From assembly GCA_016182965.1 (NCBI GenBank), contig JACPFM010000069.1, positions 1-64,000 on the forward strand: a stretch of 64,000 nucleotides of DNA, given 5' to 3'. The stretch is from Deltaproteobacteria bacterium (GTDB lineage Bacteria; Myxococcota_A; Polyangia; Polyangiales; JADJMO01). The notes under the pieces are model-generated. The model was not told the origin of the DNA and made no database searches. It saw only the letters and a list, made by a program, of their open reading frames with translations. Shown in pieces: positions 8,336 through 18,479 of this stretch. Each line of letters begins with the position of its first letter. The first letter of the stretch is position 1. The translations under genes were made by a program, and so were the position numbers.

Positions 8336-9361
8336 TCAGTGGCAGCCGGGGCCCCAGTAGTTCTTGTACGTGTCGGCGCAGGTGCCGCCGGTGCGGCTCT
8401 GCGAAGAGTCGTAGTAGATGGCGTTGCGCTGGATCAACGAGTCGTCGTTGCACACGTGCTTGTAGTTGTCCCAGATCGCCGCGAACCCGGTGCTGCAGCC
8501 GCCGTTGACGCTGGTGGTGGTCTGGTCTTCTTCGTAGAAGTAGCGCGAGTGCGTCCCGTCGTCGGTGCGGTAGCCGCTCATCGTGCAGGAGCGCGTCATC
8601 GCGCTGCTGGCCGCGCAGGCGCCATGGTTGCAGCTGACGGCGGTGTACGCGATCGAGTAGCTGCTGGTCCAACCGCGGAGCAGGACGGCCGAGTGGTCGT
8701 ACGGGCTCCCGCTCATGAACGCGTCCTTCTCGTAGATCTTGTAGTCCCACTTCACGACCGAGCTGCCCGCCCACTCGACCGCGCCGAGGAGCTTCTGGTT
8801 CAGCGCGCCGTCGCCGCCGATCGGCACCGTAGTCGGGGCGGCCTCCTTCACGGTCATCGCCTCGATGTTTCGCGCGATGTCCGCAGCGCCGCGACGCAGA
8901 TCCTCGGCCCACGAGGGCAGCGCGAGGGACGCCCACGCGCTCTCCGAGTCACGCAGCAGACCGAAGTCGGCGAGGCGCCCGGCCTCGTCGAAGCCCTCGA
9001 CGCGCGGCGACTGCCAAGTCGGATCGATGAACCGGTCAGCGCCCATCTGCATGTAGAACGGCAGGCCCATCGCGTCGAGGACGCGCGCGTCGTTCATGCG
9101 CGTCGGCAGGCCCATCTTCTCGGCGTCCGGGTTCGGGCTCTCCATCGGCTCGCCGAGGCGCATATCGAACACGATCTCGCGACCGTCCTTGCGGAACTTC
9201 ACGACGAGCTTCCGAGCGGCTTCGTCGGCCTCCATCACCGACAGGCCGTCGGAGACCTTCTCGACGACGGCGGGTCCCCCCTGATCGGGCGCCATCGCGC
9301 ATCCGCCCAGCATCGACAACGAGCCAACTGCGACGGCGAGCGCGAACAGGGTCTTCTTCAT
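8336..9361 (-). CDS. lipoprotein of unknown function
   Basis: This is a 341-residue protein with a clear lipoprotein signal (MKKTLFALAVAVGSLSMLGG-C). The ATG at 9361 has GGGAGA 4 nt upstream. The first half is charged and helical; the second half is rich in Tyr, Ser, Thr and Cys (VSCNHGACAASS, SCTMSGYRTDD, GGCSTGFAAIWDNY, YWGPGCH) and may be a disulfide-bonded beta domain. No family was recognised. The region upstream holds three tandem inverted repeats that are likely operators for this gene. Confidence 0.75.
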   Translation of the reverse strand: MKKTLFALAVAVGSLSMLGGCAMAPDQGGPAVVEKVSDGLSVMEADEAARKLVVKFRKDGREIVFDMRLGEPMESPNPDAEKMGLPTRMNDARVLDAMGLPFYMQMGADRFIDPTWQSPRVEGFDEAGRLADFGLLRDSESAWASLALPSWAEDLRRGAADIARNIEAMTVKEAAPTTVPIGGDGALNQKLLGAVEWAGSSVVKWDYKIYEKDAFMSGSPYDHSAVLLRGWTSSYSIAYTAVSCNHGACAASSAMTRSCTMSGYRTDDGTHSRYFYEEDQTTTSVNGGCSTGFAAIWDNYKHVCNDDSLIQRNAIYYDSSQSRTGGTCADTYKNYWGPGCH

Positions 9362-9474
9362 GTTTCTCCCTTTTCCGGTGGGCTGGGCATCCGAGCGCCC
9401 GCCCTGCGTGGGTTGCGTTCGCCTTTCGCAAGGACGAGACCACGCGAGAAACATCGAAATCTCACTAGGGCACA

Positions 9475-9531
9475 GTTCAGTTTCTGAACGTAAGACGTTC
9501 AGTTGCTGAACCGGGCGTTCAGGGAACTGAC
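9475..9531. promoter_or_regulatory. tandem GTTCAG-N3-CTGAAC operators
   Basis: There are two perfect dyads, GTTCAG-TTT-CTGAAC (9475-9489) and GTTCAG-TTG-CTGAAC (9497-9511), and a degenerate third copy starting with GTTCAG at 9517. Starts are spaced 22 and 20 bp, about two helical turns, so bound dimers would sit on one face. The array lies 114 bp upstream of the lipoprotein start at 9361, between two genes on the minus strand. The protein that binds is unknown. Confidence 0.6.
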
Positions 9532-9579
9532 GCAGCCGTAGCGGCCCAAGTCCGCGAAAGTGCCGCGATTTGTCGGTTC

Positions 9580-10734
9580 TTACCCCTTTCGCCGCACGTC
9601 GTCGTGGAATGCTCGCGTCTCGAATTCGTCGAGGGTCTCCCGCAGGGCCTGGAACAGCCGCTGGTTCGCGTCGTGACGGAACATCGCGACCTTCTCGGCG
9701 AACTCCGGGGTGCGGTGGACGAACGCCCGCAGCGGCTCGGCCTCGATGCGCTCCTCGTAGGCACCGTACCCGAGCTCCCGCACGTACCACGCGTTCAACA
9801 GCTGCTCGTATTGGTTGCGGACCGGCACGCTGAACACCGGGCGATGGAGGCTGACCGCCTCGCCGAGCAGCGAGTAGCCGCCGTTGGAGAGCACGCCGCG
9901 GGAGGTCGCGAGATCGTGGACGAAGCCCGTCTCGCTGAACGGCTTGAGCGTGCAGTTGCCGATGCGCTCGTCGCGGTTGAGGCCGTAGACGATGAACCGC
10001 TGATCGGACAGCGACTCGAGCGTCGGGATGAGCGAGCTGTCGCTCGTGGAGGTCTGGTAGACGAGGTAGTGCTTCGCCTCGGCGACCGGCACCGGCTTCG
10101 CGTCGAGGATGGCCTTGCGCAGGATCGGCGGCACGAGGATGGTCTTGTCGCGGTACTTGTCGCGGATCTCGGGGAAGAAGAACGAGGTGATCACGTAGCG
10201 ATCGCAGCCCGGGAGCTTCGCCTTGACGAACGCCTTGGTGGCGCGGAACGAGCCGAGGTCCTCGTCCTTGGCGGCGTCGGGGATCTCGCAGCGCTGGATG
10301 ATCTGCTGGTTGTCGATGGAGAGGATCGGCAGCCCGTGCACCTTCGCGAACAGGTAGGCGAACGAGTCGAAGTCGCTGATCACGCACTGCGGGCGCCAGC
10401 GGACGACGTCGTCGTAGTAGGCGCCGACGTTCTCGGCGAGCAGGCCGGGGACGCGCAGCACGTTCTTCACCACCGAGCCGGCCTCGTCGAACGCGCCCTC
10501 GACGTAGCGCATGATGAGCCCGCGGATCTCGATGACGTCGATTGCGCCCTGCCCCTCGCGCGCCTCGTCGGTGCGCGGGAACGACGCTGTGAACGCCTTG
10601 TCGAGGAAGCCGTAGGCCCGGTTGCTGACCACCACCTTGACGTGATGGCCCTGCGACAGCAGCCACTCGAGACTCGTCTTGGAGCGGGTCGCGTGACCCA
10701 TGCCCTCGCCCACGACGCCGTAGAGGATCCGCAT
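9580..10734 (-). CDS. MJ1255/VC2487-family glycosyltransferase
   Basis: This is a 384-residue GT-B-type protein. The N-terminus MRILYGVVGEGMGHATRS and the later GVLSNGGYSLLGEA block (the donor-site loop) are hallmarks of the MJ1255/VC2487 family, related to GT28 UDP-sugar transferases. It has no membrane segments, so it probably acts at the cytoplasmic face. Length matches the family. It sits 40 bp downstream of a Ser/Thr kinase gene on the same strand and may be co-transcribed. Donor and acceptor are unknown. Confidence 0.8.
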   Translation of the reverse strand: MRILYGVVGEGMGHATRSKTSLEWLLSQGHHVKVVVSNRAYGFLDKAFTASFPRTDEAREGQGAIDVIEIRGLIMRYVEGAFDEAGSVVKNVLRVPGLLAENVGAYYDDVVRWRPQCVISDFDSFAYLFAKVHGLPILSIDNQQIIQRCEIPDAAKDEDLGSFRATKAFVKAKLPGCDRYVITSFFFPEIRDKYRDKTILVPPILRKAILDAKPVPVAEAKHYLVYQTSTSDSSLIPTLESLSDQRFIVYGLNRDERIGNCTLKPFSETGFVHDLATSRGVLSNGGYSLLGEAVSLHRPVFSVPVRNQYEQLLNAWYVRELGYGAYEERIEAEPLRAFVHRTPEFAEKVAMFRHDANQRLFQALRETLDEFETRAFHDDVRRKG

Positions 10735-10774
10735 GACACCTCGAGGGTAACCCCGAAGGGCGCCCGCGCGATGG

Positions 10775-12115
10775 TCAGTTCTTCGCCGGCGTTGCGGCCT
10801 TGTTCCGCGGGGGCGGGGCGGGCATCCTGACGTTGCCCGACGCCGCGGGCGTCGAGGCGGACGGAGCGGGCGCGGGCGTGGGTGACGGCGCCGGGGTGAA
10901 CGCGACGAGGGGCGCGGTGTCGACGGGCGTCGGCGCGCGCATCGTCTCGCCCACCGCGACGCCGACCAGGTGCGGCGAGCGCGGGAACGCGACGATCGCG
11001 AGGCCGACGAGCGCGGCGATGGCCGCCGCGACGATCGCGCCGCCCCTCCCGTGCGACCGAGGCGCGACGCGCCGCAGCTCGGACTCGGCGACGCGGGCCC
11101 CGCGCACGGTCGCGGGCTCGGCGGCCGTCGGGCGCACGCCCGACTCGGGCAGGATCGGCTCCGAGGGCGGCGTCGGCGTCGTCAACAGCGCCGGCGACAG
11201 CGCCGGCCCGAGCTCGACGCCCGCCGCTTGGGCGAACGCCGTGGCCATGTCGCTCGCGCTCTGGAAGCGCTCGTCGGGGGACTTCGCGAGCGCCCGCGCC
11301 ATCCACGCGTCGACCGCCGGCGGAAGGCCGGGCACGAGCTCGCTCGGCGCGCGCGGCATCTTGGTCACGATGCGCACGCCCATCTCCTGGAGCGTGCCGT
11401 TGCCGAACGGCAGGTCGCCGGTGAGCGCGCGGTAGGCCGTCGTCGCGACCGCCCACAGATCGCTGCGATGATCGATCGGCTGCGCGAGCAGCTGCTCGGG
11501 GCTCATGTACGCGGGCGTCCCGATCACCGCGCCGACGCGCGTCGCCGACGGCGGACCGCTCTCGGGCGCGGTGCCGCCCAGGAGCTTCGCCACGCCGAAG
11601 TCCATGAGCTTCACGAACACGACCATGTTCGTCTGCGGGCGCGTGAGGAACACGTTCGCCGGCTTGACGTCGCGGTGCACGACGCCGTGGCGGTGCGCCA
11701 CCTCGAGCGCGCGGCACAGCTGCGAGACCACGTGCACCGATTCGTCGAGCGAGAGGCGCCCGAGCCGGCGCACGCGCTGACTCAGCTCCTCGCCGCGCAG
11801 GTGCTCCATCACGAGGAACGGCCCGACGTCGTCGAGCACGCCGTAGTCGGTGACGCGCACCACGTAGCGGCACCGCTCGCCGAGCTGCGCGGCGATGCGC
11901 GCCTCGCGGGCGAAGCGCGCGCAGGCGTCGGGCGACGAGACCGTCTCGCGGTGGAGGAACTTGATCGCGACCGTGTTGCCGAGGGCGACGTGCCTCGCCG
12001 TCCACACCGCGCCCATCGCGCCGGAGCCGATCTCGGAGACCAGCCGATAGCGGCCGGCGATCAGCGTTCCGACGCCGAGCGCGGACGAGGGATCGCGAGG
12101 GAGAGGTTCACCCAT
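10775..12115 (-). CDS. Hanks-type Ser/Thr protein kinase, membrane anchored
   Basis: This is a 446-residue kinase. The domain covers about residues 20-290: glycine loop EIGSGAMGAVWTA, VAIKFLH lysine, catalytic HRDVKPANV, DFGVAKL, and MSPEQL in the activation region. A single membrane helix follows at about 355-372 (IVAAAIAALVGLAIVAF), then a Pro/Ala-rich outer tail of about 70 residues with no ligand-binding domain. All catalytic residues are present. It is followed by the glycosyltransferase gene; a regulatory link to cell-surface glycosylation is inference. Confidence 0.9.
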   Translation of the reverse strand: MGEPLPRDPSSALGVGTLIAGRYRLVSEIGSGAMGAVWTARHVALGNTVAIKFLHRETVSSPDACARFAREARIAAQLGERCRYVVRVTDYGVLDDVGPFLVMEHLRGEELSQRVRRLGRLSLDESVHVVSQLCRALEVAHRHGVVHRDVKPANVFLTRPQTNMVVFVKLMDFGVAKLLGGTAPESGPPSATRVGAVIGTPAYMSPEQLLAQPIDHRSDLWAVATTAYRALTGDLPFGNGTLQEMGVRIVTKMPRAPSELVPGLPPAVDAWMARALAKSPDERFQSASDMATAFAQAAGVELGPALSPALLTTPTPPSEPILPESGVRPTAAEPATVRGARVAESELRRVAPRSHGRGGAIVAAAIAALVGLAIVAFPRSPHLVGVAVGETMRAPTPVDTAPLVAFTPAPSPTPAPAPSASTPAASGNVRMPAPPPRNKAATPAKN

Positions 12116-12262
12116 CGAGCAAGACTGCGTGCGCGGCCGCGCGCGGAGGATCCGCGCAGTGGACGCGACGCGCCTGCGGAAAACCTGACCGCTCGGCGCC
12201 GATCGCGCACGTGGGAAATGACGCGAAATCGATCTCGATCACGCGCCCGATCACACTGTGCG

Positions 12263-12622
12263 CTACTCGATCACCACCTTGCTCTTGTACATACCCATGC
12301 CGCACTGGAACGTGAGCGTGCGGGCGGTGTCGACCGGGACGTCGATCGAGACGGGCTGCTTGAGCGGGAGATCCTTCTTCACGCCGATGTCGGGGAACAC
12401 GACGGAGGTCGCGCACGTGTCGTCGCTCGTACGCGTGAACACGAGCGTGGTCGCCTGCCCCTTCTTCACGGCGACCGATCGCGGCTGGAAGCCCTTCTCG
12501 TCGGCGGTGATCTCGACGCGCCGGCCCTGTACGACGCTCCCGGCGGGCGCGCTGGTCGCGGCGGCATCGCCGTTGAAGACGAAGAGGGCTAGGGCGAAGA
12601 GCGCGGCAATCGAGCGGGTCAT
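12263..12622 (-). CDS. periplasmic cupredoxin-like copper protein
   Basis: This is a 119-residue exported protein with a signal peptide of about 22 residues. The mature part is one cupredoxin-like beta-sandwich ending in FQCGMGMYKSKVVIE, where Cys and Met are likely copper ligands. An upstream TCATSVVFPD segment adds another Cys. Proteins of this type are often linked to copper export or copper delivery. The gene is alone, divergent from the small gene at 12808 over a 185-bp gap. Electron transfer versus copper storage cannot be told apart here. Confidence 0.75.
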   Translation of the reverse strand: MTRSIAALFALALFVFNGDAAATSAPAGSVVQGRRVEITADEKGFQPRSVAVKKGQATTLVFTRTSDDTCATSVVFPDIGVKKDLPLKQPVSIDVPVDTARTLTFQCGMGMYKSKVVIE

Positions 12623-12807
12623 GGCGTCGGGAGATCGTGCCGCGACGCGGGCGCGCGTCAAACGGCCCGGGTTCGGCGCGTCCGCGGCGCGACGCATGGG
12701 GTTCGTCGGTGCGAAGCGTCTGCGCGAGAGCCCAGCAGCATATGCTCGTCCGGGCTTTTCGGCGCGGTGGATCACCCGATGCATCGCGGCGGGCGGAGGG
12801 CCCCCGC

Positions 12808-12999
12808 ATGTACATCGATCTGAGCAGCGACGAGCTCGCGGAGGTTCGGGCCGCGGTCGATCGGACCATCCAGATCCTCGACAAGGAGCTGGTCCGCACC
12901 GATGCCCCGAGGCTGCAGCATGATCTCGCCGCGGACGTCGAGCGCTTGCGCCGCATTCGAGACAAGCTGGTCCCGCAAGCGCAGAGCGCGCACGTCTGA
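12808..12999 (+). CDS. small helical protein of unknown function
   Basis: This is a 63-residue protein starting MYIDLSSDELAEVRAAVDRT. The start at 12808 has GGAGGG about 8 nt upstream. The sequence is one long amphipathic helical stretch (LQHDLAADVERLRRIRDKL) with probable coiled-coil propensity and no membrane segment. No family was recognised with certainty. It stands alone ahead of an outer-membrane protein gene. Confidence 0.6.
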   Translation: MYIDLSSDELAEVRAAVDRTIQILDKELVRTDAPRLQHDLAADVERLRRIRDKLVPQAQSAHV

Positions 13000-13045
13000 G
13001 GCGGCCACAGGGTCGGTGTCCCACAATCGCGACCGCTGACCTAGC

Positions 13046-13723
13046 ATGGCGGGCATGCGCATCGCGAGCGTCGTCGCGCTCCTGTTCGTGCCCGCCGGCG
13101 TGTCTGCTTCGCCGTCGACGCCCTTGACGCCATCGACGCCGCCGTCGACGGCATCGACGCCGTCGACGTACGTTGGCGAGTCGAAGAGCGGCCGCAAACA
13201 CGAGCTCGCTCCGATCGAGGCGGCGCCGGCCGAGTTCGAAGAGGAGCCGAGCCACCGCTGGGTCACCATCACGTGGCAGCCGCTGCAGGCGTTGATCCCG
13301 CTCGCGTCCTTCGCGGTCGAGGCGCGGCTGGCCTCGCGGTGGTCGGCGTCGGTGGTCTTGGGCTACGGCAACGCACCGGTGTACGTCAGCGGCGACCGCA
13401 AAGAGCGAAAGCCGGCCCTCCAGCTCGGCGCGCTCGCATCGTATTACGTGGCCGGGAGCTTCGACGACGGCGGCGTGCACGTCGGCGCGGCCGCGCAGTG
13501 GACGCGCGTCGACGGCGACGCGCGGCTGGCGACCGGCGCCGTGCGGCCGGGCCTGCTGCTCGGCCCCCTCGTCGGCTTCAAGTGGGTGCTGCGCGGCGGC
13601 TTCACGCTCGACTCGCAGATCGGCATCGGCTTCCTCGCCGCCGAGGGCGGCGGCGCGCCGCCCAACGATCCCGATCAGAAGACCGCGCTGCTCGGCAGCT
13701 TCGGCATCGGCTGGACGCTCTGA
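13046..13723 (+). CDS. outer-membrane beta-barrel-like protein
   Basis: This is a 225-residue exported protein with a signal peptide (MRIASVVALLFVPAGVSA). A low-complexity Ser/Thr/Pro stretch encoded by CGACGCC-type repeats (STPLTPSTPPSTASTPST) follows. From residue 70 on there are alternating amphipathic strands (SASVVLGYGNAP, HVGAAAQWTRVDG, LDSQIGIGFLAAE) ending in GSFGIGWTL, as in small outer-membrane barrels. A second ATG at 13055 is also possible. Its 3' end overlaps the convergent substrate-binding protein gene by 49 bp. Confidence 0.65.
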   Translation: MAGMRIASVVALLFVPAGVSASPSTPLTPSTPPSTASTPSTYVGESKSGRKHELAPIEAAPAEFEEEPSHRWVTITWQPLQALIPLASFAVEARLASRWSASVVLGYGNAPVYVSGDRKERKPALQLGALASYYVAGSFDDGGVHVGAAAQWTRVDGDARLATGAVRPGLLLGPLVGFKWVLRGGFTLDSQIGIGFLAAEGGGAPPNDPDQKTALLGSFGIGWTL

Positions 13724-14676
13724 GCGACGAGCCCGTTCACGTCGGCGCGCGGGACGTAGCCGAGGTCGAACGCGTCGCGGGCGATCTCCGCGATCGCGGC
13801 GGGCATCGGGTCGGCGGCGAAGTCCACGCGGGACCAGGCCGCGTCGGCGACGCCGGGGGGCAGGCCCTTGCCGGTGAGCCGCTTGATCTCGGCGAACGTG
13901 GTCACCTTCGTCGAAGGGTCGCGGGTGGCGCGCGCGATCGCCTGTTGCACCGCCACGACGACGGCGTCGACGTCGCGGCGACGCGCGTCGAGGAAGGGGC
14001 GGCGCGCGACGAGCAGCGCCGTGGGAAAGCGGCGCTCCGACCACAGCTCGCGCTCGTCGAGCATGCGCGTGGCCCCGAGGTCGACGACCACGCGCGTCGC
14101 CCACGGCTCGGGCAGCCAGGCCGCGGCGATGCGACCGCGGCGCATCTGCTCCATCACGTTCGACGACGCCATCGCGTCGACCACGACGTCGCCGCCCCGC
14201 TCCTTGGTGACGAGCCCGTTGCGCGCGAGCCACTTGCGGAGCGAGATGTCCTGGGTCGAGCCGATCTGCGGGGTCGAGACGCGCGTACCGGCGAGGTCGT
14301 GCGCCGACTTCACCCAGGGCAGCGTGATCAGCGACGCGCCGCCCGAGGCGACGCCGGACAGCAGCGCGAAGGGGTCTCCCGTGTGGCGCGCGTGCGTCGC
14401 GACGAGCGGGCCGGGGCCGCTGACGCCGATGTCGATCGCGTTGCCGAGGAGCGCCTCGCAGACGCGCGGTCCGGCGCGGAAGGTGCGCGTCTCGACGGTC
14501 ACGCCGGGCAGCGCGCGCGCGATCGCGCCGCTGGCCAGCGCCACGATCATCGGCGCGTGCGTGACGTTCGCGAGGAACCCGATGCGCACCGTCCCCGGCA
14601 CGCCCGAAGGCCGCGTGCACGAAAGCGGGGTCGCCGCGGCGGCCAACGCGAACCCGAGGAAGGCGCGCCGGTCCAT
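13675..14676 (-). CDS. SsuA/TauA-like ABC substrate-binding lipoprotein
   Basis: This is a 333-residue periplasmic binding protein of the NMT1/SsuA type. A Tat-like or lipoprotein signal (MDRRAFLGFALAAAATPLSC) is followed by the two-lobe fold: IGFLANVTHAPMIVAL, DIGVSGPGPLVATHA, GTRVSTPQIGSTQDIS, AAWLPEPWATRVV. It is the last gene of the APS kinase - sulfite reductase - APS reductase operon, 2 bp after the reductase stop. Its partner ATPase and permease are on the opposite strand at 18.5-20.1 kb. Substrate is sulfate, sulfonate or taurine by context. The 3' end overlaps the convergent barrel gene by 49 bp. Confidence 0.85.
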   Translation of the reverse strand: MDRRAFLGFALAAAATPLSCTRPSGVPGTVRIGFLANVTHAPMIVALASGAIARALPGVTVETRTFRAGPRVCEALLGNAIDIGVSGPGPLVATHARHTGDPFALLSGVASGGASLITLPWVKSAHDLAGTRVSTPQIGSTQDISLRKWLARNGLVTKERGGDVVVDAMASSNVMEQMRRGRIAAAWLPEPWATRVVVDLGATRMLDERELWSERRFPTALLVARRPFLDARRRDVDAVVVAVQQAIARATRDPSTKVTTFAEIKRLTGKGLPPGVADAAWSRVDFAADPMPAAIAEIARDAFDLGYVPRADVNGLVAQSVQPMPKLPSSAVF

Positions 14677-14678
14677 GC

Positions 14679-15394
14679 TCACCCGCGCGGACGCAGCGCG
14701 GTGTGGATGCCGCACTCGGTCTTGCCCTTGCCCGCCCAGCGACCGGCGCGCTCGTCCTCTCCGTCCTCGACCGGTCGCGTGCAGGGCGCGCAGCCGATCG
14801 AGAGATAGCGCCGGGCGACGAGCGGGTGCTCGGGGATGCCGTGATCGCGGAGGTAGGCGTTCGCCTCGGCGCCGGTCATGGTCGCCAGCGGATGGACCTT
14901 CACCGGTCCTTCCGCCGGACCCGGCTCGGCCGGGTCGCGGACGGTAGGCAGGAGGATGGGCGTCGAGCTGCGCGCCGCGCTCTGATCGCGGCGCAGCCCC
15001 GAGACCCAGGCCGCCGCGCGCGCGAGGTGCGGCGCGAGCGGATCGACCTTGTTGTGCTGGCAGCAGAGGTCGGGGTTGAACTCGTAGACGTTCGAGCCGT
15101 GCTCGCGCAGGAACTCCTCGCGCGACGTGCCGGGACGGACCACTTGCACGTTCAGCCGCAGCTGCTCGGCCAGTCGATCGCGGTAGGCGAGCGTCTCGTC
15201 GAAGAGGAAGCCGGTGTCGAGGAAGATGACCGGAAGCTCGCGCGCGACCTCGCTCCACAGGTGCAGCAGCACGCCGCTGCCGGCGCCGAACGAGGAGGTG
15301 AACAGCAGTCGATCGCCGAAGCGCTCGACCGCCCACGCGAGGCGCTCGCGCGGGCTCTTCCGCTCGAGCGCCTCGTTCTCGGCGGCAAGGGAGG

Positions 15395-15398
<4 letters not shown>
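14679..15398 (-). CDS. cysH: adenylylsulfate (APS) reductase, iron-sulfur type
   Basis: This 239-residue enzyme belongs to the PAPS/APS reductase family and reduces activated sulfate to sulfite. The 4Fe-4S ligand pattern Cys112-Cys113 and Cys203-x2-Cys206 is present, which marks the APS-using (assimilatory APS reductase) subtype rather than the cluster-free PAPS reductase. The catalytic ECGIH (Cys229) is near the C-terminus. The substrate loop SSFGAGSGV is intact. The GTG start at 15398 overlaps the sulfite reductase stop (GTGA), so translation is coupled. Confidence 0.9.
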
Positions 15399-17101
<1,703 letters not shown>

Positions 17102-17686
17102 TTACTCCGTCTCCGTCTCGACTGACGACTGACGACTGACGACCGAGGACTCGAGGTGCCCGAGCTCGCGCAGCCGCGCGAGGATCCGGGTCACGCCGTC
17201 GTCCACGGTGATCGCGCTCGTATCGAGCGTGAGCTCCGGCGACTCGGGCGCCTCGTACGGATCGCTGATCCCGGTGAACTCGCGGATCTCGCCGGCGAGC
17301 GCCCTCCTGTAGAGGCCCTTCACGTCGCGGCGGATGCACTCCTCGAGCGGCGGCGCCACGTGGATCTCCACGAAGTGCGGGGCGATCAGCGCGCGGGCTC
17401 CCTCCCGCATCGACCGGTAGGGCGAGATCGCCGACACCAGGACGAAGACACCGTTCCGCTGCAGCAGGTGCGCGACGAACGCGATGCGGGCGACGTTGAT
17501 CTCCCGGTCCTCGCGCGAATAGCCGAGGCCGCGCGACAGGTGCGTGCGGACCACGTCGCCGTCGAGCGACTCGACCTTCTTCCCTTCGCCGCGGAGCCGC
17601 GGCGCGACGGCCTCCGCGAGGGTGGACTTGCCGGCGCCCGAGAGCCCGGTGAACCAGAGAACCGCGCCCGTTTCTGCCCGCGACAT
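17102..17686 (-). CDS. cysC: adenylylsulfate (APS) kinase
   Basis: This 194-residue APS kinase phosphorylates APS to PAPS. The P-loop GLSGAGKST is at residues 14-22. SLDGDVVRTHLSRGLGYS, DREINVARIAFVA and the lid segment (RDVKGLYRRA) are in place. The start at 17686 is the ATG just before the conserved core. The last 15 residues (SSVVSRQSSVETETE) are encoded by a tandem heptanucleotide array and are not part of the usual enzyme, which normally ends near the LRELGHL region. It is the first gene of the operon, divergent from the XRE-cupin regulator. No ATP sulfurylase gene is seen in the window. Confidence 0.88.
   Translation of the reverse strand: MSRAETGAVLWFTGLSGAGKSTLAEAVAPRLRGEGKKVESLDGDVVRTHLSRGLGYSREDREINVARIAFVAHLLQRNGVFVLVSAISPYRSMREGARALIAPHFVEIHVAPPLEECIRRDVKGLYRRALAGEIREFTGISDPYEAPESPELTLDTSAITVDDGVTRILARLRELGHLESSVVSRQSSVETETE
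17119..17143. repeat. heptanucleotide array (ACTGACG)3 inside the cysC 3' end
   Basis: Three tandem ACTGACG units occur within the last codons of cysC. Period 7 read in triplets gives a 7-residue peptide period (V-V-S-R-Q-S-S). The same unit forms the arms of palindromes at 35.9 and 50.5 kb, but here only one arm is present. Confidence 0.9.
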
Positions 17687-17738
17687 CGTGGTATCGTCCT
17701 GGTGGAAGTCTGGAGCCGTTCGAGATATCGACGCGGCG

Positions 17739-17752
17739 TCCGTTATTGTGGA
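17739..17752 (+). promoter_or_regulatory. TCCGTTATTGTGGA box, shared with the ABC-gene promoter
   Basis: This sequence lies in the cysC / XRE-cupin divergent region and matches TCCGTCATTATGGA at 18463-18476 in 12 of 14 positions. At the second site the box overlaps a -10 element. It may be a shared operator or promoter core for this sulfur island. Confidence 0.45.
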
Positions 17753-17759
17753 GGAAGCC

Positions 17760-18434
17760 TTGGCTGCACGCAAGGGGCAGGCGACCGCCCGCCGCGACTC
17801 GGAGACGACGGAGAGCGCCATCGCGGAGAAGGGGCGCAAGGCGCGGGCGAAGGGCGCGGGCGGCGGCGACGACATCGGCGCAGCGGAGCTCGGGCGACGC
17901 GTGGCCGACAACCTGCGCGCCAAGCGGAAGGCGCGCGGCATGTCGCTCGACGATCTCGCCGCGTCCTCGGGCGTCAGCCGCGCCGCGCTCTCGCAGATCG
18001 AGACCTACAAATCCACGCCGACGATCGGCCTGCTGTGGAAGATCGCCGTCGGGCTGGGCGTCCCGTTCGCCGAGCTGGTCGGCGAGTCGCGGGGGAAGGT
18101 CTCGGTCTTGCGAAGGACGGACTCGACGATCCTCCGGTCGCTCGACGGCAAGCTGGAGAGCCGTCCGCTCGCGCCGGTGGGCACGACGCCGCTGGTGGAG
18201 CTCTACGAGCTGCGACTCGCGCCGCGCTCGGGGCACGCCGCAGAGGCGCACGCGCGCGGCACCCACGAGGTGCTGGTCGTGCTGACCGGCGCGGCGCGGC
18301 TGCACGTCGACGGCGAGGCGCACGACCTCGCGCCCGGTGACTCCATCTGCTTCCCGGCCGATCGCCCGCACATCTACGAGAACCCCGGGGGCAGCGAGGC
18401 CCGCTACCTGAACCTCGTCGCCTACGAGCGCTGA
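17760..18434 (+). CDS. XRE-family regulator with C-terminal cupin domain
   Basis: This is a 224-residue regulator. The helix-turn-helix is at about residues 45-100 (MSLDDLAASSGVSRAALSQI). The cupin covers about 140-224 with RGTHEVLVVLTG and DSICFPADRPH. This XRE-cupin layout is that of E. coli SutR, a regulator of sulfur utilisation. The TTG at 17760 is preferred because GGAGG lies 5 nt upstream; a GTG at 17748 is possible. It sits between the divergent sulfur-assimilation operon and the ABC genes, so it probably controls both. The cupin ligand may be a sulfur metabolite (inference). Confidence 0.8.
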   Translation: MAARKGQATARRDSETTESAIAEKGRKARAKGAGGGDDIGAAELGRRVADNLRAKRKARGMSLDDLAASSGVSRAALSQIETYKSTPTIGLLWKIAVGLGVPFAELVGESRGKVSVLRRTDSTILRSLDGKLESRPLAPVGTTPLVELYELRLAPRSGHAAEAHARGTHEVLVVLTGAARLHVDGEAHDLAPGDSICFPADRPHIYENPGGSEARYLNLVAYER

Positions 18435-18444
18435 TCGGCGAGCT

Positions 18445-18473
18445 TTGACAACGCCGACCGGCTCCGTCATTAT
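18445..18473 (+). promoter_or_regulatory. sigma-70-type promoter for the ABC transporter genes
   Basis: TTGACA at 18445-18450, a 17-bp spacer and CATTAT at 18468-18473 form a near-consensus promoter. The expected transcript start is near 18480, right at the first possible GTG, so the mRNA would be leaderless or have a leader of about 12 nt to the ATG at 18492. Confidence 0.6.
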
Positions 18474-18479
18474 GGACCA

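Noticed and set aside
6086..9487. Long plus-strand frame overlapping the GT-C-like gene and running into the lipoprotein locus
   Set aside because: It is Arg-rich and low in complexity. The +2 frame gives a membrane protein with a clear GT-C motif, and the minus strand gives a clean lipoprotein.
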